A stretch of 13,421 nucleotides of DNA from Lentisphaerota bacterium (GCA_016929365.1 JAFGIZ010000321.1:1-13421); one strand, 5' to 3'; shown: positions 1 through 7,176, numbered from the stretch's first letter. Notes: generated from the letters alone by a model not told the origin. Program-made: numbers and translations.

Positions 1-2502
1 CGGCAGGTTCACCAGGTAGCCGAAGACCTCGAGTTCCGCCAGCTCCCAGAACACGGGGCTGTAGCCGCCGGTGATGATGAGCTTGACGGTTTTCGCGATG
101 GCGCCGCCCGCGTGGAAGCGCTGAGGCCCCTTGCCCGGCTCCAGCGTGCCGGCCAGGACAAAATCGTAATGCGCGTCGTCCGTGGACGCCCAGACTTCGA
201 ATTCCCGCGCCGCGAACGAGGCGCGGCAGTTGTAGAGCACGATCTCGGTCAGGCGCGCCATGCGGTTGCTTTCGAAGGAATAGACAAACTCCTGCGGGCC
301 CGGGTGGGCCTGGCTCCACCAGACATACTGCGGCGTATCGCTGCGCCGGTCGGTCAGGTGTTCGGGGCCGTAGCCGGGATAGGCGTCCGTGAACGATTCC
401 AGCGTGCCGCCCTCGGCGGGGAGGATGAGGTTGACGATTTCGGGGCAGAAGATGCGGACGTCGCCGCTCCCCGAGACCGGGTCGGATTGGTTGCCGGCGC
501 GGTCTTCGGCGCGCAGGGCGAACCGGTACACGCCGCTGCCCTCGACCGGCTCGAAATCGAACGTGCCGCTGCCGGCGGAGGCGGCGAGCCCGGAATCCGT
601 CCACGCGCCGGCATCCTTGCGGTACCACAGGTGGACTGCCGCGAGCCCGCTGCCGTCGTCGCCGGCGCCCGTGTAGCAGGCCCGCACGAAGCCCATGTTG
701 GTGACGGCGGTGATCGTGCCCGCCCGGGGCGCCGTGTTGTCGATGAGGTAGGAAATACACGCGGAGGCGAGATTGGTCTTGCCCGAACGGTCATAGCAGC
801 AGTTCTCGGGGATCATGACGCCGAGCGCGCCGTCCCCGGCCACGCCGGTGAGCTGAATGGTGTAGCGCTGGCCGTCGCCGCCGAACTCTCCGAGCGTGCC
901 GGCAACACCCGCGTCGCGCACGAGCGTCACGTCGTCCGCCGTAAAGCCCGTGACCGGCTCGGTGAAGGTGAAGCGGAAGCCGACCGTATCGGCGCGGGTC
1001 GGCGACGCGTCCGTGCGCGCGATCGCGCATTCGGGCGGCAGGTCCACGAGGGCGCCGTACACTTCGAATTCCGCCAGCTCCCAGAAGGCCGGGTTATAGC
1101 CGCCGGTGATCTCGAGCCGGACGGACTGCGCGATGGTCTCCCCCAGCGTAAAGCTCTGGGGTCCGCGCCCGGAGGCCAGGGTGCCGGCGGTCACGAAGTC
1201 GTAGTGTTCGCCGTCCACGGAGGCCCAGACGCTGAAATCGCGGCTGGCAAACGACGCCCGGTAGTTGTGCAGGACCGCCTGATAAACCCGGGCCACGCGG
1301 CCGCTGCGGAAACTGAAATCGAACGTTTGCGGACCCGGGTACGCCTGGCTCCACCATACATGCCGGTCACTGTCGGTCCGCGTGTCGGTCAGGTGTTCCG
1401 CCTCGTAGCCGGGATAGCAGCCGCTGGAGCCGTCGAGCCGGCCGCCGTTGGCGGGAAGGACGAGGTTGACGATCTCCTCGTAGGTGCGTTTCAGATCGCC
1501 GTCACCGGACGGGGCGGGGGAGCGGTTGCCGGCGCGGTCTTCGCTCCGCAGCGCGAAGTAATACGTGCCGCTGCCTTCCGGCAGGTCGAACGCGAACACG
1601 CCCTCGCCCGCGGCGCGGGTCAGGCCCGAAGGCGTCCAGCTCCCGCCCGCTTCCTTCTTGTACCAGAGGGCGACCGACTTGAGGCCGCTGCCCGTATCGG
1701 CGGCGCCCGCGTAGGCGATCTCGACCGGGCTCATATTGGTCGCGCCGGTCACGTTCCCGGAAACGGGCGCGATGCGGTCCACGGTGTAGCAGACGCTGTC
1801 CGCGGCGAGGTTGGGCTGATCGGCGGCGTCGCGGCAGGCGCCCGCGGGGATGCGGATGCCGGCCTCGCCCGCGCCGCTGAGCCCGGTCAGCGTCACGGCA
1901 TAGGCCGCACCCGAGCCGCTGAAGCCGCCCAGCGCGGCCGACGCGCCGCCGGCGGTGACGACTTCAAGATCGCCGGCGCTGAAACCGGTGACCGGTTCGT
2001 TGAACGTGATGGTGAAGGCGGCGGTGTCCGCGGCGGTGGGGGAGGCGTCCGTGCGGGCGATCAGGGCGCGCGGCGGCACATCGGCGAAGTCGCCGTAGGC
2101 TTCGATTTCGCCCAGCTCCCAGAAGGAGCCGCTGTAACCGCTCAACACGACGAGCTTGAGTTTCGTGGCCAGGATTTCATTGAGGGGGAAGGCCTGGGCG
2201 TCGGGTCCGGAGCCGAGAGATCCTTCCAGGACGCGGTTGAACGTCTCGCCGTCGGGGCTGGCCCACAGCTCGAAATCGCGGCAGGCGAACGCCTCGCGGG
2301 CATTGTAGAGCACGAGGCTGGCCAACCGCGCGGTCCGGCCCTCCTGGAAGGAGAAGACGAATTCCTGGGGGCCGGGATAGGACTCGCTGAACCAGACGTG
2401 ATTGCCGTCGTGCAGCGCGTCGATCAGCTTGAAGGCCTCGTATCCCGGGTAGGCCGACGTAAAGGATTCCAGCACGCCACCGTGTGAGGACAAGAGGAGG
2501 TT
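1..2502 (-). repeat. Tandem 345-residue (1035-bp) protein repeat inside the modular secreted gene
   Basis: The equivalent Asn of the discoidin opening motif (NLLL, NLVLP, NLILP) falls at residues 114, 459 and 804. The period is therefore exactly 345 residues both times. Each unit reads discoidin, Big_12-like, Ig-like. Units 1 and 2 are complete and unit 3 is cut by the window edge after about 144 residues. DNA similarity is still visible: TCGGTCAGGTGTTC occurs at 351 and again near 1387, and TTCCGCCAGCTCCCAGAA occurs near 33 and near 1069. This indicates internal duplication of a whole three-domain cassette rather than of single domains. Confidence 0.85.
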
Positions 2503-2841
2503 AGAGATGGCGGCGTGCTGGACAACTTCTTCCGAAAAATCGCTCTCGACACCCTGGCCGTTATAGACCGTGACGCTGAAAAAATGATCGCGCCAGCTAT
2601 CGAGGCCGGGCACCGTTGCATTGGTCTGCACGCCGATGTCCTGGCAGCTGTAATAGTCCTGGCTGGCGTGGCCGAGATAGAGCTTGTAGCCGGCCAGGTC
2701 CGTCAGCGGGGTGCCGTCGATATTGTGGGTAGGCGGGTTCCAGGTCAGGGTCACGGTCGCGGCGGGTGACACCCAGGCGAAGATGAGCAGCAGAGCCGGA
2801 ATCGCCGCGATCGTGCGTTTCGCGTTCTGGCATGTTTTCAT
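1..2841 (-). CDS. Secreted modular protein with FN3, discoidin and bacterial Ig-like domains (3' end outside window)
   Basis: The reading frame is open from the ATG at 2841 to the window edge, giving 947 codons with no stop, so the C-terminus is missing. The start has a strong ribosome site (GGAGGAGG, about 7 nt upstream). Residues 1-28 form a signal peptide: basic MKTCQNAKR, a hydrophobic stretch, then SPAA. Residues about 29-105 resemble a fibronectin type III domain (VTLTWNPP, GYKLY). Then comes a three-part unit: an F5/8 type C (discoidin-like) domain (from residue 114; YPGPQEFVFSF, FWELGEIEAYG), a Big_12-like Ig domain (from about 262; RTDASPTAADT, FNEPVTGF) and another Ig-like domain (about 357-450; YYFALRSEDRAGN). 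The unit repeats from residue 459, and a third begins at 804. Discoidin domains commonly bind glycans, so an extracellular or surface carbohydrate-binding or adhesion role is inferred. No catalytic domain is visible. A C-terminal sorting signal (for example PEP-CTERM) could lie beyond the window. Confidence 0.88.
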   Translation of the reverse strand, partial: MKTCQNAKRTIAAIPALLLIFAWVSPAATVTLTWNPPTHNIDGTPLTDLAGYKLYLGHASQDYYSCQDIGVQTNATVPGLDSWRDHFFSVTVYNGQGVESDFSEEVVQHAAISNLLLSSHGGVLESFTSAYPGYEAFKLIDALHDGNHVWFSESYPGPQEFVFSFQEGRTARLASLVLYNAREAFACRDFELWASPDGETFNRVLEGSLGSGPDAQAFPLNEILATKLKLVVLSGYSGSFWELGEIEAYGDFADVPPRALIARTDASPTAADTAAFTITFNEPVTGFSAGDLEVVTAGGASAALGGFSGSGAAYAVTLTGLSGAGEAGIRIPAGACRDAADQPNLAADSVCYTVDRIAPVSGNVTGATNMSPVEIAYAGAADTGSGLKSVALWYKKEAGGSWTPSGLTRAAGEGVFAFDLPEGSGTYYFALRSEDRAGNRSPAPSGDGDLKRTYEEIVNLVLPANGGRLDGSSGCYPGYEAEHLTDTRTDSDRHVWWSQAYPGPQTFDFSFRSGRVARVYQAVLHNYRASFASRDFSVWASVDGEHYDFVTAGTLASGRGPQSFTLGETIAQSVRLEITGGYNPAFWELAEFEVYGALVDLPPECAIARTDASPTRADTVGFRFTFTEPVTGFTADDVTLVRDAGVAGTLGEFGGDGQRYTIQLTGVAGDGALGVMIPENCCYDRSGKTNLASACISYLIDNTAPRAGTITAVTNMGFVRACYTGAGDDGSGLAAVHLWYRKDAGAWTDSGLAASAGSGTFDFEPVEGSGVYRFALRAEDRAGNQSDPVSGSGDVRIFCPEIVNLILPAEGGTLESFTDAYPGYGPEHLTDRRSDTPQYVWWSQAHPGPQEFVYSFESNRMARLTEIVLYNCRASFAAREFEVWASTDDAHYDFVLAGTLEPGKGPQRFHAGGAIAKTVKLIITGGYSPVFWELAELEVFGYLVNLP

Positions 2842-2901
2842 CGGTTTTCCTCCTCCGTCCTTCGGATATCGCTCTTGTCGCCCCTCCTAAGAGCAGAAAA
2901 C

Positions 2902-2925
2902 ATGCCGACATGACGACTTGACGAC
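2902..2925. repeat. Three tandem 8-bp repeats upstream of the secreted-protein gene
   Basis: On the plus strand the units are ATGCCGAC, ATGACGAC and TTGACGAC, directly abutting. They lie about 60-85 bp upstream of the ATG at 2841, in the expected 5' leader or promoter area of that gene. They could be an operator-like array or a chance repeat. The sequence alone does not decide. Confidence 0.45.
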
Positions 2926-3069
2926 CTCACAAAAAACACAAAAGGGCTTCTGAGGGTGCAATAAAGTCGATTTCCACGTATTTTGGCGCTTGAAGAGCGG
3001 GCAACCGGGTGCCCTGGCGGAATGGATCAACGCCGCGAGAGGGTTAGCGGGCAGCCGGGCGGCACGGGG

Positions 3070-3100
3070 CTGACAAGGGCGCGGGCGCGCAAATTGTCAG
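3070..3100. repeat. 7-bp perfect inverted repeat downstream of rfbC
   Basis: CTGACAA (3070-3076) is matched by TTGTCAG (3094-3100) across a 17-nt GC-rich loop. It lies 44-74 nt beyond the rfbC stop. It could stabilise or end the rfbC transcript, but it has no T-tract on the leftward strand, so it is not a standard intrinsic terminator. Confidence 0.3.
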
Positions 3101-3143
3101 GATTGAGAATAATGCAGCCGGGATGAGGCCGGATCCGGTCGGG

Positions 3144-3707
3144 TCAGGCTTCGCGGTAGACGGGCAGATCGGCTTGCGCGATATCCTGGAGGCAGGGCAG
3201 CGCGCTGTCCTTGCGGGAGAGGATGGGTGTCGCAATGCCCCACGCGATGGCGAGGCCGGGGTCGTTCCAGGCGATGCCGTATTCGTCCCCCGGCTGGTAG
3301 TAGGCGTCGCATTTGTAGACGAGCTCGGCGGTATCGGAGAGCACGAGGAACCCGTGGGCCATGCCGCGCGGAATGAAGACCTGCCGATGGTTCTCCGCGG
3401 AAAGGCGCACGGCGGTCCAGCGGCCGAAGGTCGGCGAGCCGCGGCGGATATCCACGCTGACGTCCAGCACCTCGCCCCGGATCACGCGGCAGAGCTTCGC
3501 CTGCGGTTGGCGCAGCTGGTAGTGCAGGCCGCGCAACGTGTCCTTGCGCGAGGACGATTGGTTGTCCTGCACGAACTCGGTATCGACGCCGAACGAGACC
3601 ATGGCCTCGCGGCGGTAGCTTTCGAAGAAGTAACCGCGCCGGTCGCCGACGACCTGCGGTTCAATGACAAATACGCCGGGCAGGCCGGTGTCGCGCTTCT
3701 CCATCAT
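3144..3707 (-). CDS. rfbC: dTDP-4-dehydrorhamnose 3,5-epimerase
   Basis: This 187-residue protein has the length and motifs of the RmlC/RfbC cupin family. The family epimerises C3 and C5 of dTDP-4-keto-6-deoxyglucose in dTDP-L-rhamnose synthesis in the cytoplasm. Visible family features are DTLRGLHYQ with catalytic His62, FIPRGMAHGFLVLSDTAELVYK (from residue 111), the Tyr136-Tyr137 segment, IAWNDP (145-150) and LSRKDSALP with the expected catalytic Asp167. The frame is open further upstream, but that extension overlaps ligA in another frame and carries no family sequence, so the start is the ATG pair at 3707/3704. No Shine-Dalgarno sequence precedes it, and a promoter ends 6 nt upstream, which suggests a leaderless message. 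The other dTDP-rhamnose genes (rfbA, rfbB, rfbD) are not in the window. Confidence 0.95.
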   Translation of the reverse strand: MMEKRDTGLPGVFVIEPQVVGDRRGYFFESYRREAMVSFGVDTEFVQDNQSSSRKDTLRGLHYQLRQPQAKLCRVIRGEVLDVSVDIRRGSPTFGRWTAVRLSAENHRQVFIPRGMAHGFLVLSDTAELVYKCDAYYQPGDEYGIAWNDPGLAIAWGIATPILSRKDSALPCLQDIAQADLPVYREA

Positions 3708-3713
3708 GGGCGG

Positions 3714-3743
3714 AGTGTAGCCGGGCCGGGGGCGGGGCGTCAA
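3714..3743 (-). promoter_or_regulatory. Sigma-70-type promoter of rfbC, leaderless geometry
   Basis: Read leftward, the -35 box is TTGACG (3743-3738), the spacer is 18 nt and the -10 box is TACACT (3719-3714). Only 6 nt separate the -10 box from the rfbC ATG at 3707, so transcription should start at or next to the A of the ATG. It lies between the ligA stop (3784) and rfbC, so rfbC need not depend on ligA transcription. Confidence 0.65.
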
Positions 3744-3783
3744 TGCGTTCGCGGCGGGCGTCCGCCGGCGTAGGATCCGCTGC

Positions 3784-5802
3784 TTATTCGGAAAGCAGGT
3801 CCCGGAAGGCCGCCTCGTCGATGACGGCGACGCCGAGGGTCCGGGCGCGCTCCAGTTTCGAGCCGGGGTTCGCGCCCGCGACGACGTAGTCGGTCTTTTT
3901 CGAGACGGCGGCGCTGACCGTCCCGCCGCGCGCGCGGATCGCGTCGCCGGCGGCGTCACGGGTAAAGGCGTCCAGGGTGCCGGTCAGCACGAACCGCTTG
4001 CCTGCCAGGTCCGCGCCCCCGGCGGGTAACGGCGCGGCGCGGCGCTGCAGCCGCACGCCCGCCTCGCCGAGCCGCCGCACGACGGCGCGGTTGCGCGGCG
4101 AAGCGAAGAAAGCGGCGACGCTGTGCGCCACGACCGGGCCGATATCGGGGACGGCCTCCAGGGCGGCCGTATCGGCCTGCATCAGCGCGTCCAGCGAGGG
4201 GTAATGCGCTTCGAGCGTCTGCGCGGAACGGGCGCCGATGTGCCGGATGCCGAGCGCGAAAATCACGCGCCAGAGGTCGCGCTCCCGGGACGCCTCGATG
4301 CCGGCCAGGACGTTGCGGGCGGATTTCTGCGCCATGCGTTCGAGGGCGGCGAGTTGATCTTCGGTGAGCCGGTAGAGATCGGCGGGATCGCCGACGAGTC
4401 CGCCGTCCACGAGCTGCTCGACCAGCGCGTCGCCGAGGCCCTCGATGTCCATCGCGCCGCGCGAGGCGAAGTGGCGCACCCAGCGTTTGATCTGCGCGGG
4501 GCATTGCAGGTTCTCGCAGCGCCGGGCGACCTCCCCCTCGCGCTGCGTGACGGGTCCGCCGCAGACGGGGCAGGTCGCGGGCATGGCAAACACGGTTTCC
4601 GAGCCCGTGCGGGCGGTTTTGTCTACGCCGACGACGGCGGGGATGACGTCGCCCGCCTTTTCGACCGTGACCCGGTCTCCGACGCGGACGTCCTTGCGGC
4701 GGATATCGTCCTCATTATGGAGCGTCGCGCGGCTGACGGTCGACCCGGCCACGCTCACCGGCTCGAGCTCGGCGACGGGCGTGAGCACGCCCGTGCGGCC
4801 GACCTGGACGCGGATGGCGCGGATCCGCGTGGCGGCCTGTTCGGCGGCGTACTTGTAGGCGATGGCCCAGCGGGGGCTCCGGGCGGTCAGACCCAGAGCG
4901 TCGTACAGGGTGCGTTCGTTGACCTTGATCACTGCCCCGTCCATCTCGAAGGGGAAGCTGTGCCGCAGTGTTTCCAGTTCGTCGATGCGCCGCAAGACCG
5001 CTTCGAACGCGTCGCAGATCCAGTAACGCGGGACGATTCGGAACCCCAGTGCGTCGAGTCCGCGCAGGCAGGCGCCGTGCGTCTCGAACGCGATGCCGTC
5101 CAGCTCGCCGGCGGCATAGAAGACCGCGTCGAGGGGGCGGTCGGCCGTAAGGCGGGGGTCGAGCAGTTTGAGCGAACCGGCCGCGGCGTTGCGGGGATTG
5201 GCGAAAACGGCCTGGCCGGCCTCGCGCCGTGCGCGGTTGAGCGTCTTGAAACCCGCGGTGGTCATGTAGACCTCCCCGCGGACTTCCAGGACGGCGGGCG
5301 GCGGGTCGGCCGCCAGGCGCAGGGGAATCGACCGGATGGTCCGCAGGTTGGCGGTCACGTCGTCGCCGGTCCGGCCGTCGCCGCGCGTGGCGCCGACGGC
5401 GAGGGTGCCGTGCTCGTAGCGCAGCGAGACGGCCACGCCGTCCACCTTCGGTTCGACCGAGTAGGTCAAGGGCGTGTCGGGCAGGCGCTTGCGGACGCGC
5501 GCGTCGAACTCGGCCAGCTCGTCACGGGAGTACGTGTTGTCCAGGCTGAGCATGGGCCGCGCGTGCCGGACGGTCCGGAAGCCGGGGAGCGGTTCGCCGC
5601 CCACGCGCCGGGTGGGGGAGTCGGGCGTTTGCAGCTCCGGGTGCCGCGCCTCCAGGTCGGCGAGCTCGCGGTAAAGACGGTCGTACGCGCGGTCGGAGAT
5701 TTCCGGTGCGGCCTTGACGTAGTAGAGCCGGTTATGCCGCTCGATCTCGCGGCGCAAAGCGGCGATGCGCTGTTCCACCGGATCTTTCACGCTGCGGGCC
5801 AC
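3784..5802 (-). CDS. ligA: NAD-dependent DNA ligase LigA
   Basis: This 672-residue, full-length bacterial replicative ligase seals nicks in DNA using NAD+. Domains in order are Ia (HNRLYYVKAAPEISDRAYD, about 23-41), the adenylation domain with EPKVDG and nucleophile Lys119, the OB fold (about 330-400; KAGDVIPAV), a Cys4 zinc finger (Cys411, Cys414, Cys429, Cys434), helix-hairpin-helix repeats (MDIEGLGDALVEQL, then ALGIRHIGARSA and VPDIGPVVA) and a C-terminal BRCT domain (about 598-672; GKRFVLTGTL, GAKPGS-like GANPGSKLERA). The start codon is GTG, 3 nt after the TAA of the upstream membrane-protein gene. Later in-frame GTG codons at residues 5 and 9 are alternative starts. There is no strong ribosome site, so coupling to the upstream gene is likely. 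Nothing is missing or broken. Confidence 0.98.
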   Translation of the reverse strand: MARSVKDPVEQRIAALRREIERHNRLYYVKAAPEISDRAYDRLYRELADLEARHPELQTPDSPTRRVGGEPLPGFRTVRHARPMLSLDNTYSRDELAEFDARVRKRLPDTPLTYSVEPKVDGVAVSLRYEHGTLAVGATRGDGRTGDDVTANLRTIRSIPLRLAADPPPAVLEVRGEVYMTTAGFKTLNRARREAGQAVFANPRNAAAGSLKLLDPRLTADRPLDAVFYAAGELDGIAFETHGACLRGLDALGFRIVPRYWICDAFEAVLRRIDELETLRHSFPFEMDGAVIKVNERTLYDALGLTARSPRWAIAYKYAAEQAATRIRAIRVQVGRTGVLTPVAELEPVSVAGSTVSRATLHNEDDIRRKDVRVGDRVTVEKAGDVIPAVVGVDKTARTGSETVFAMPATCPVCGGPVTQREGEVARRCENLQCPAQIKRWVRHFASRGAMDIEGLGDALVEQLVDGGLVGDPADLYRLTEDQLAALERMAQKSARNVLAGIEASRERDLWRVIFALGIRHIGARSAQTLEAHYPSLDALMQADTAALEAVPDIGPVVAHSVAAFFASPRNRAVVRRLGEAGVRLQRRAAPLPAGGADLAGKRFVLTGTLDAFTRDAAGDAIRARGGTVSAAVSKKTDYVVAGANPGSKLERARTLGVAVIDEAAFRDLLSE

Positions 5803-5805
5803 GCT

Positions 5806-6564
5806 TTACTCGATCTGTTCCAGCAGGGCGTCGGCCAGCGGGCCCGTCCGGGCGGCGGCCATGCGCGCGAAATCGGGATTGCCGGCTTCGACGCTGAGCA
5901 GACACTTGAGCAGACTGATCCCGGGGTCGGAGCCGGGACCCAGCCAGCGGCTCTTCTCGGCGGGATCCAGGTCGGCCACGCTGAACGTCACCGGCTTGGG
6001 TTCTGCATCCGGAGTGCCCGGCGTATAGACGAGCACGTTGACCTTCTCGCCGGAGATGGCGCGGAGCTCGACGTCGTACGTGCGGTCGCCGACATGCAGG
6101 GTGATGCGTTCTCCGATCCGGGACCGGAACGCGTCGGCCACGGCCAGGTTGACGGACGGCAGCGCCTGGAGGATGTCACGCATCTGCTGCGCTTCCGCAC
6201 GAAGGGCATCGGGCAGGTGATCGCGTAAGGCTTCGTCGATCAGCGCAACGGCGCGGCGCACGTCATGATTGAAGAGGCAGGCCACGACTTCCTGCTTGAG
6301 CAGGCGCAGGATCCGTTCGGGTTCGGGGACGGCGGTCCGCGCCGCGGGCGGCACGACCGGCGCCGGCGGGGGGGGCGGGGCGGCCTCCTCGGCTTGCCTT
6401 CCGGGGAGCGGGTGATGCAGGAGGTGCCAGGCCAACGCGCCCCAGGCGAGCAGCACGAGCATCCACGCAACCGCGTGGGCGCCCGCGGGGACGCGTTTCG
6501 GCGCGGGCGGCGGAGGCAAATCGGGGCTTGGCGCAATGCCGTTCGCGTTCACACACCTTTCCAT
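5806..6564 (-). CDS. Single-pass membrane protein of unknown function, coupled to ligA
   Basis: I do not recognise this 252-residue protein. The start is the ATG at 6564, preceded by GGAAGGA about 8 nt upstream. The frame extends further but runs into the divergent four-helix gene, where the sequence is not protein-like. Residues 1-30 are Pro-rich and polar, about 31-49 form one hydrophobic helix (AVAWMLVLLAWGALAW), and 52-82 are Pro/Ala-rich with a PPPPP run. Residues about 83-135 are predicted helical. Residues about 150-205 alternate hydrophobic and polar residues like a small beta domain (ITLHVGDRTYDVELRAI, KPVTFSVADLDPAE), reminiscent of the SHD1-like tails of some envelope proteins, but this is only a resemblance. 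A protein anchored with a short inner N-terminus and an outer soluble domain is inferred. It ends 3 nt before ligA. Confidence 0.75.
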   Translation of the reverse strand: MERCVNANGIAPSPDLPPPPAPKRVPAGAHAVAWMLVLLAWGALAWHLLHHPLPGRQAEEAAPPPPPAPVVPPAARTAVPEPERILRLLKQEVVACLFNHDVRRAVALIDEALRDHLPDALRAEAQQMRDILQALPSVNLAVADAFRSRIGERITLHVGDRTYDVELRAISGEKVNVLVYTPGTPDAEPKPVTFSVADLDPAEKSRWLGPGSDPGISLLKCLLSVEAGNPDFARMAAARTGPLADALLEQIE

Positions 6565-6610
6565 AGCATGAATCCTTCCGAGACGGCAACCGCGAACCGC
6601 CGTTCCGCGC

Positions 6611-6639
6611 TCGACACCGACGTGGCGGTCGGGTACACA
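6611..6639 (+). promoter_or_regulatory. Possible promoter of the four-helix-bundle gene
   Basis: TCGACA (6611-6616), a 17-nt spacer and TACACA (6634-6639) resemble -35 and -10 boxes. The -10 box lacks the usual final T. Start of transcription would be near 6646, placing the left hexamer array in the 5' untranslated region. Confidence 0.35.
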
Positions 6640-6657
6640 TTCGGTTGGCCGGTGGAC

Positions 6658-6696
6658 GTCCCCGTTCACAGCGGAGCGGTACGCGTTCCCGTACAC
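6658..6696 (+). repeat. Left array of degenerate GTWCNC hexamers
   Basis: Hexamers GTCCCC and GTTCAC (6658-6669) are followed, after 9 nt, by GTACGC GTTCCC GTACAC (6679-6696). This is the reverse complement of the array at the 3' end of the four-helix gene. The segment GTTCCCGTACACGAGG (6685-6700) matches the complement of the right side (7071-7086) at 14 of 16 positions. GGTTGG (6643-6648) lies 9 nt outside the array and is mirrored by CCAACC (7119-7124) on the other side. Confidence 0.6.
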
Positions 6697-6705
6697 GAGG
6701 ACACG

Positions 6706-7149
6706 ATGGAACTTGACCACGAGAGACTGGATGTGTATCGGGTCGCCCTGGACTTTGCGGCGTGGGCCTACACGGTGTCCCGAAGCCTGAAGGGTTTGGA
6801 CCGGCCGGCGCGAGATCAACTGCTCCGGGCTTCTCAATCCATTGCACTGAACATTGCCGAAGGTTGCGGCAAGGTTCCGCCGGCGGACCGGGGTCGCTTT
6901 CTTCAGATTGCCGGCGGATCAGCTCGGGAATGCGGCGCGATTCTGGACATTCTCAACCGGTGCGGAGTCCTCGACCACGAGACCGTGCGCAAAGGCAAGG
7001 GCCTTCTCGTGCGAATCGTGGCGATGCTCACGCGCATGATCGCACGTCGAAACCAGGTTCGCGAGGAAGACGTCGTGTACGGGTACGTGAACGAGAACGG
7101 GAACGAGAGGCACACGGACCAACCAGAGGGTCCAGGCGACTCGCCATAG
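6706..7149 (+). CDS. Four-helix-bundle protein (S23 / 23S rRNA intervening-sequence family)
   Basis: This 147-residue protein matches the four-helix-bundle family first known from ORFs within 23S rRNA intervening sequences and related to bAvd of diversity-generating retroelements. Recognisable features are the opening LDHERLDVYRVALDFAAWAY, the helix DQLLRASQSIALNIAEGCGK (about residues 42-61), RGRFLQIAGGSARECGAILD and LVRIVAMLTRMIARR. The start is the ATG at 6706, with GAGG 5 nt upstream. The frame is open much further back but that part overlaps the divergent gene. The C-terminal tail (VYGYVNENGNER, residues about 124-135) is encoded by the hexamer array and is unlikely to be part of the bundle fold. 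No reverse transcriptase or template/variable repeat lies nearby, so there is no evidence for a diversity-generating retroelement. Free-standing members have no established function. Confidence 0.9.
   Translation: MELDHERLDVYRVALDFAAWAYTVSRSLKGLDRPARDQLLRASQSIALNIAEGCGKVPPADRGRFLQIAGGSARECGAILDILNRCGVLDHETVRKGKGLLVRIVAMLTRMIARRNQVREEDVVYGYVNENGNERHTDQPEGPGDSP
7075..7110 (+). repeat. Right array of degenerate GNGWAC hexamers, inside the 3' end of the four-helix gene
   Basis: Six consecutive in-register hexamers follow the pattern GNGWAC: GTGTAC, GGGTAC, GTGAAC, GAGAAC, GGGAAC and a diverged GAGAGG. They are in frame with the gene and encode the VY-GY-VN-EN-GN-ER tail. Their complement (GTWCNC) matches the left array at 6658-6696, so the two arrays form imperfect terminal inverted repeats around the gene. 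Confidence 0.65.
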
Positions 7150-7176
7150 CTCGCGCCTGACCCGGGTCGTTCTACC

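Larger units (their letters stand above)
2842..3143. other. Intergenic region between rfbC and the secreted-protein gene
   Basis: These 302 bp hold no convincing gene. The segment about 2925-2995 is A/T-richer than its surroundings and is the likely promoter area of the leftward secreted-protein gene, though I cannot pick a single convincing -35/-10 pair. It also contains a three-unit 8-bp tandem repeat (2902-2925), a 7-bp perfect inverted repeat (3070-3100) and, just after the rfbC stop, the palindrome CCGGATCCGG (3129-3138). No stem followed by a T-run on the minus strand is seen, so there is no clear intrinsic terminator for rfbC. Confidence 0.5.

Noticed and set aside
112..2487. 791-codon open frame on the plus strand
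   Set aside because: It is the antisense shadow of the secreted modular gene, with low-complexity Gly/Ala/Arg sequence and no domain. The minus-strand frame gives a signal peptide and clear repeated domains.
3708..3959. 84-residue N-terminal extension of rfbC
   Set aside because: It overlaps ligA in another frame, is Arg/Pro/Ser-rich, and is absent from the family, whose usual length is matched by the start at 3707.
4123..6228. 701-codon open frame on the plus strand
   Set aside because: It is antisense to ligA and the gene before it. LigA is unmistakable on the other strand, and long shadow frames are expected in GC-rich DNA.
6265..6705. N-terminal extension of the four-helix gene
   Set aside because: The extension overlaps the divergent membrane-protein gene and is Arg/Gly-rich. 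The family similarity and a ribosome site begin at 6706.
6706..7149. Accessory Avd component of a diversity-generating retroelement
   Set aside because: The protein fold family fits, but there is no reverse transcriptase and no template/variable repeat pair in the window.
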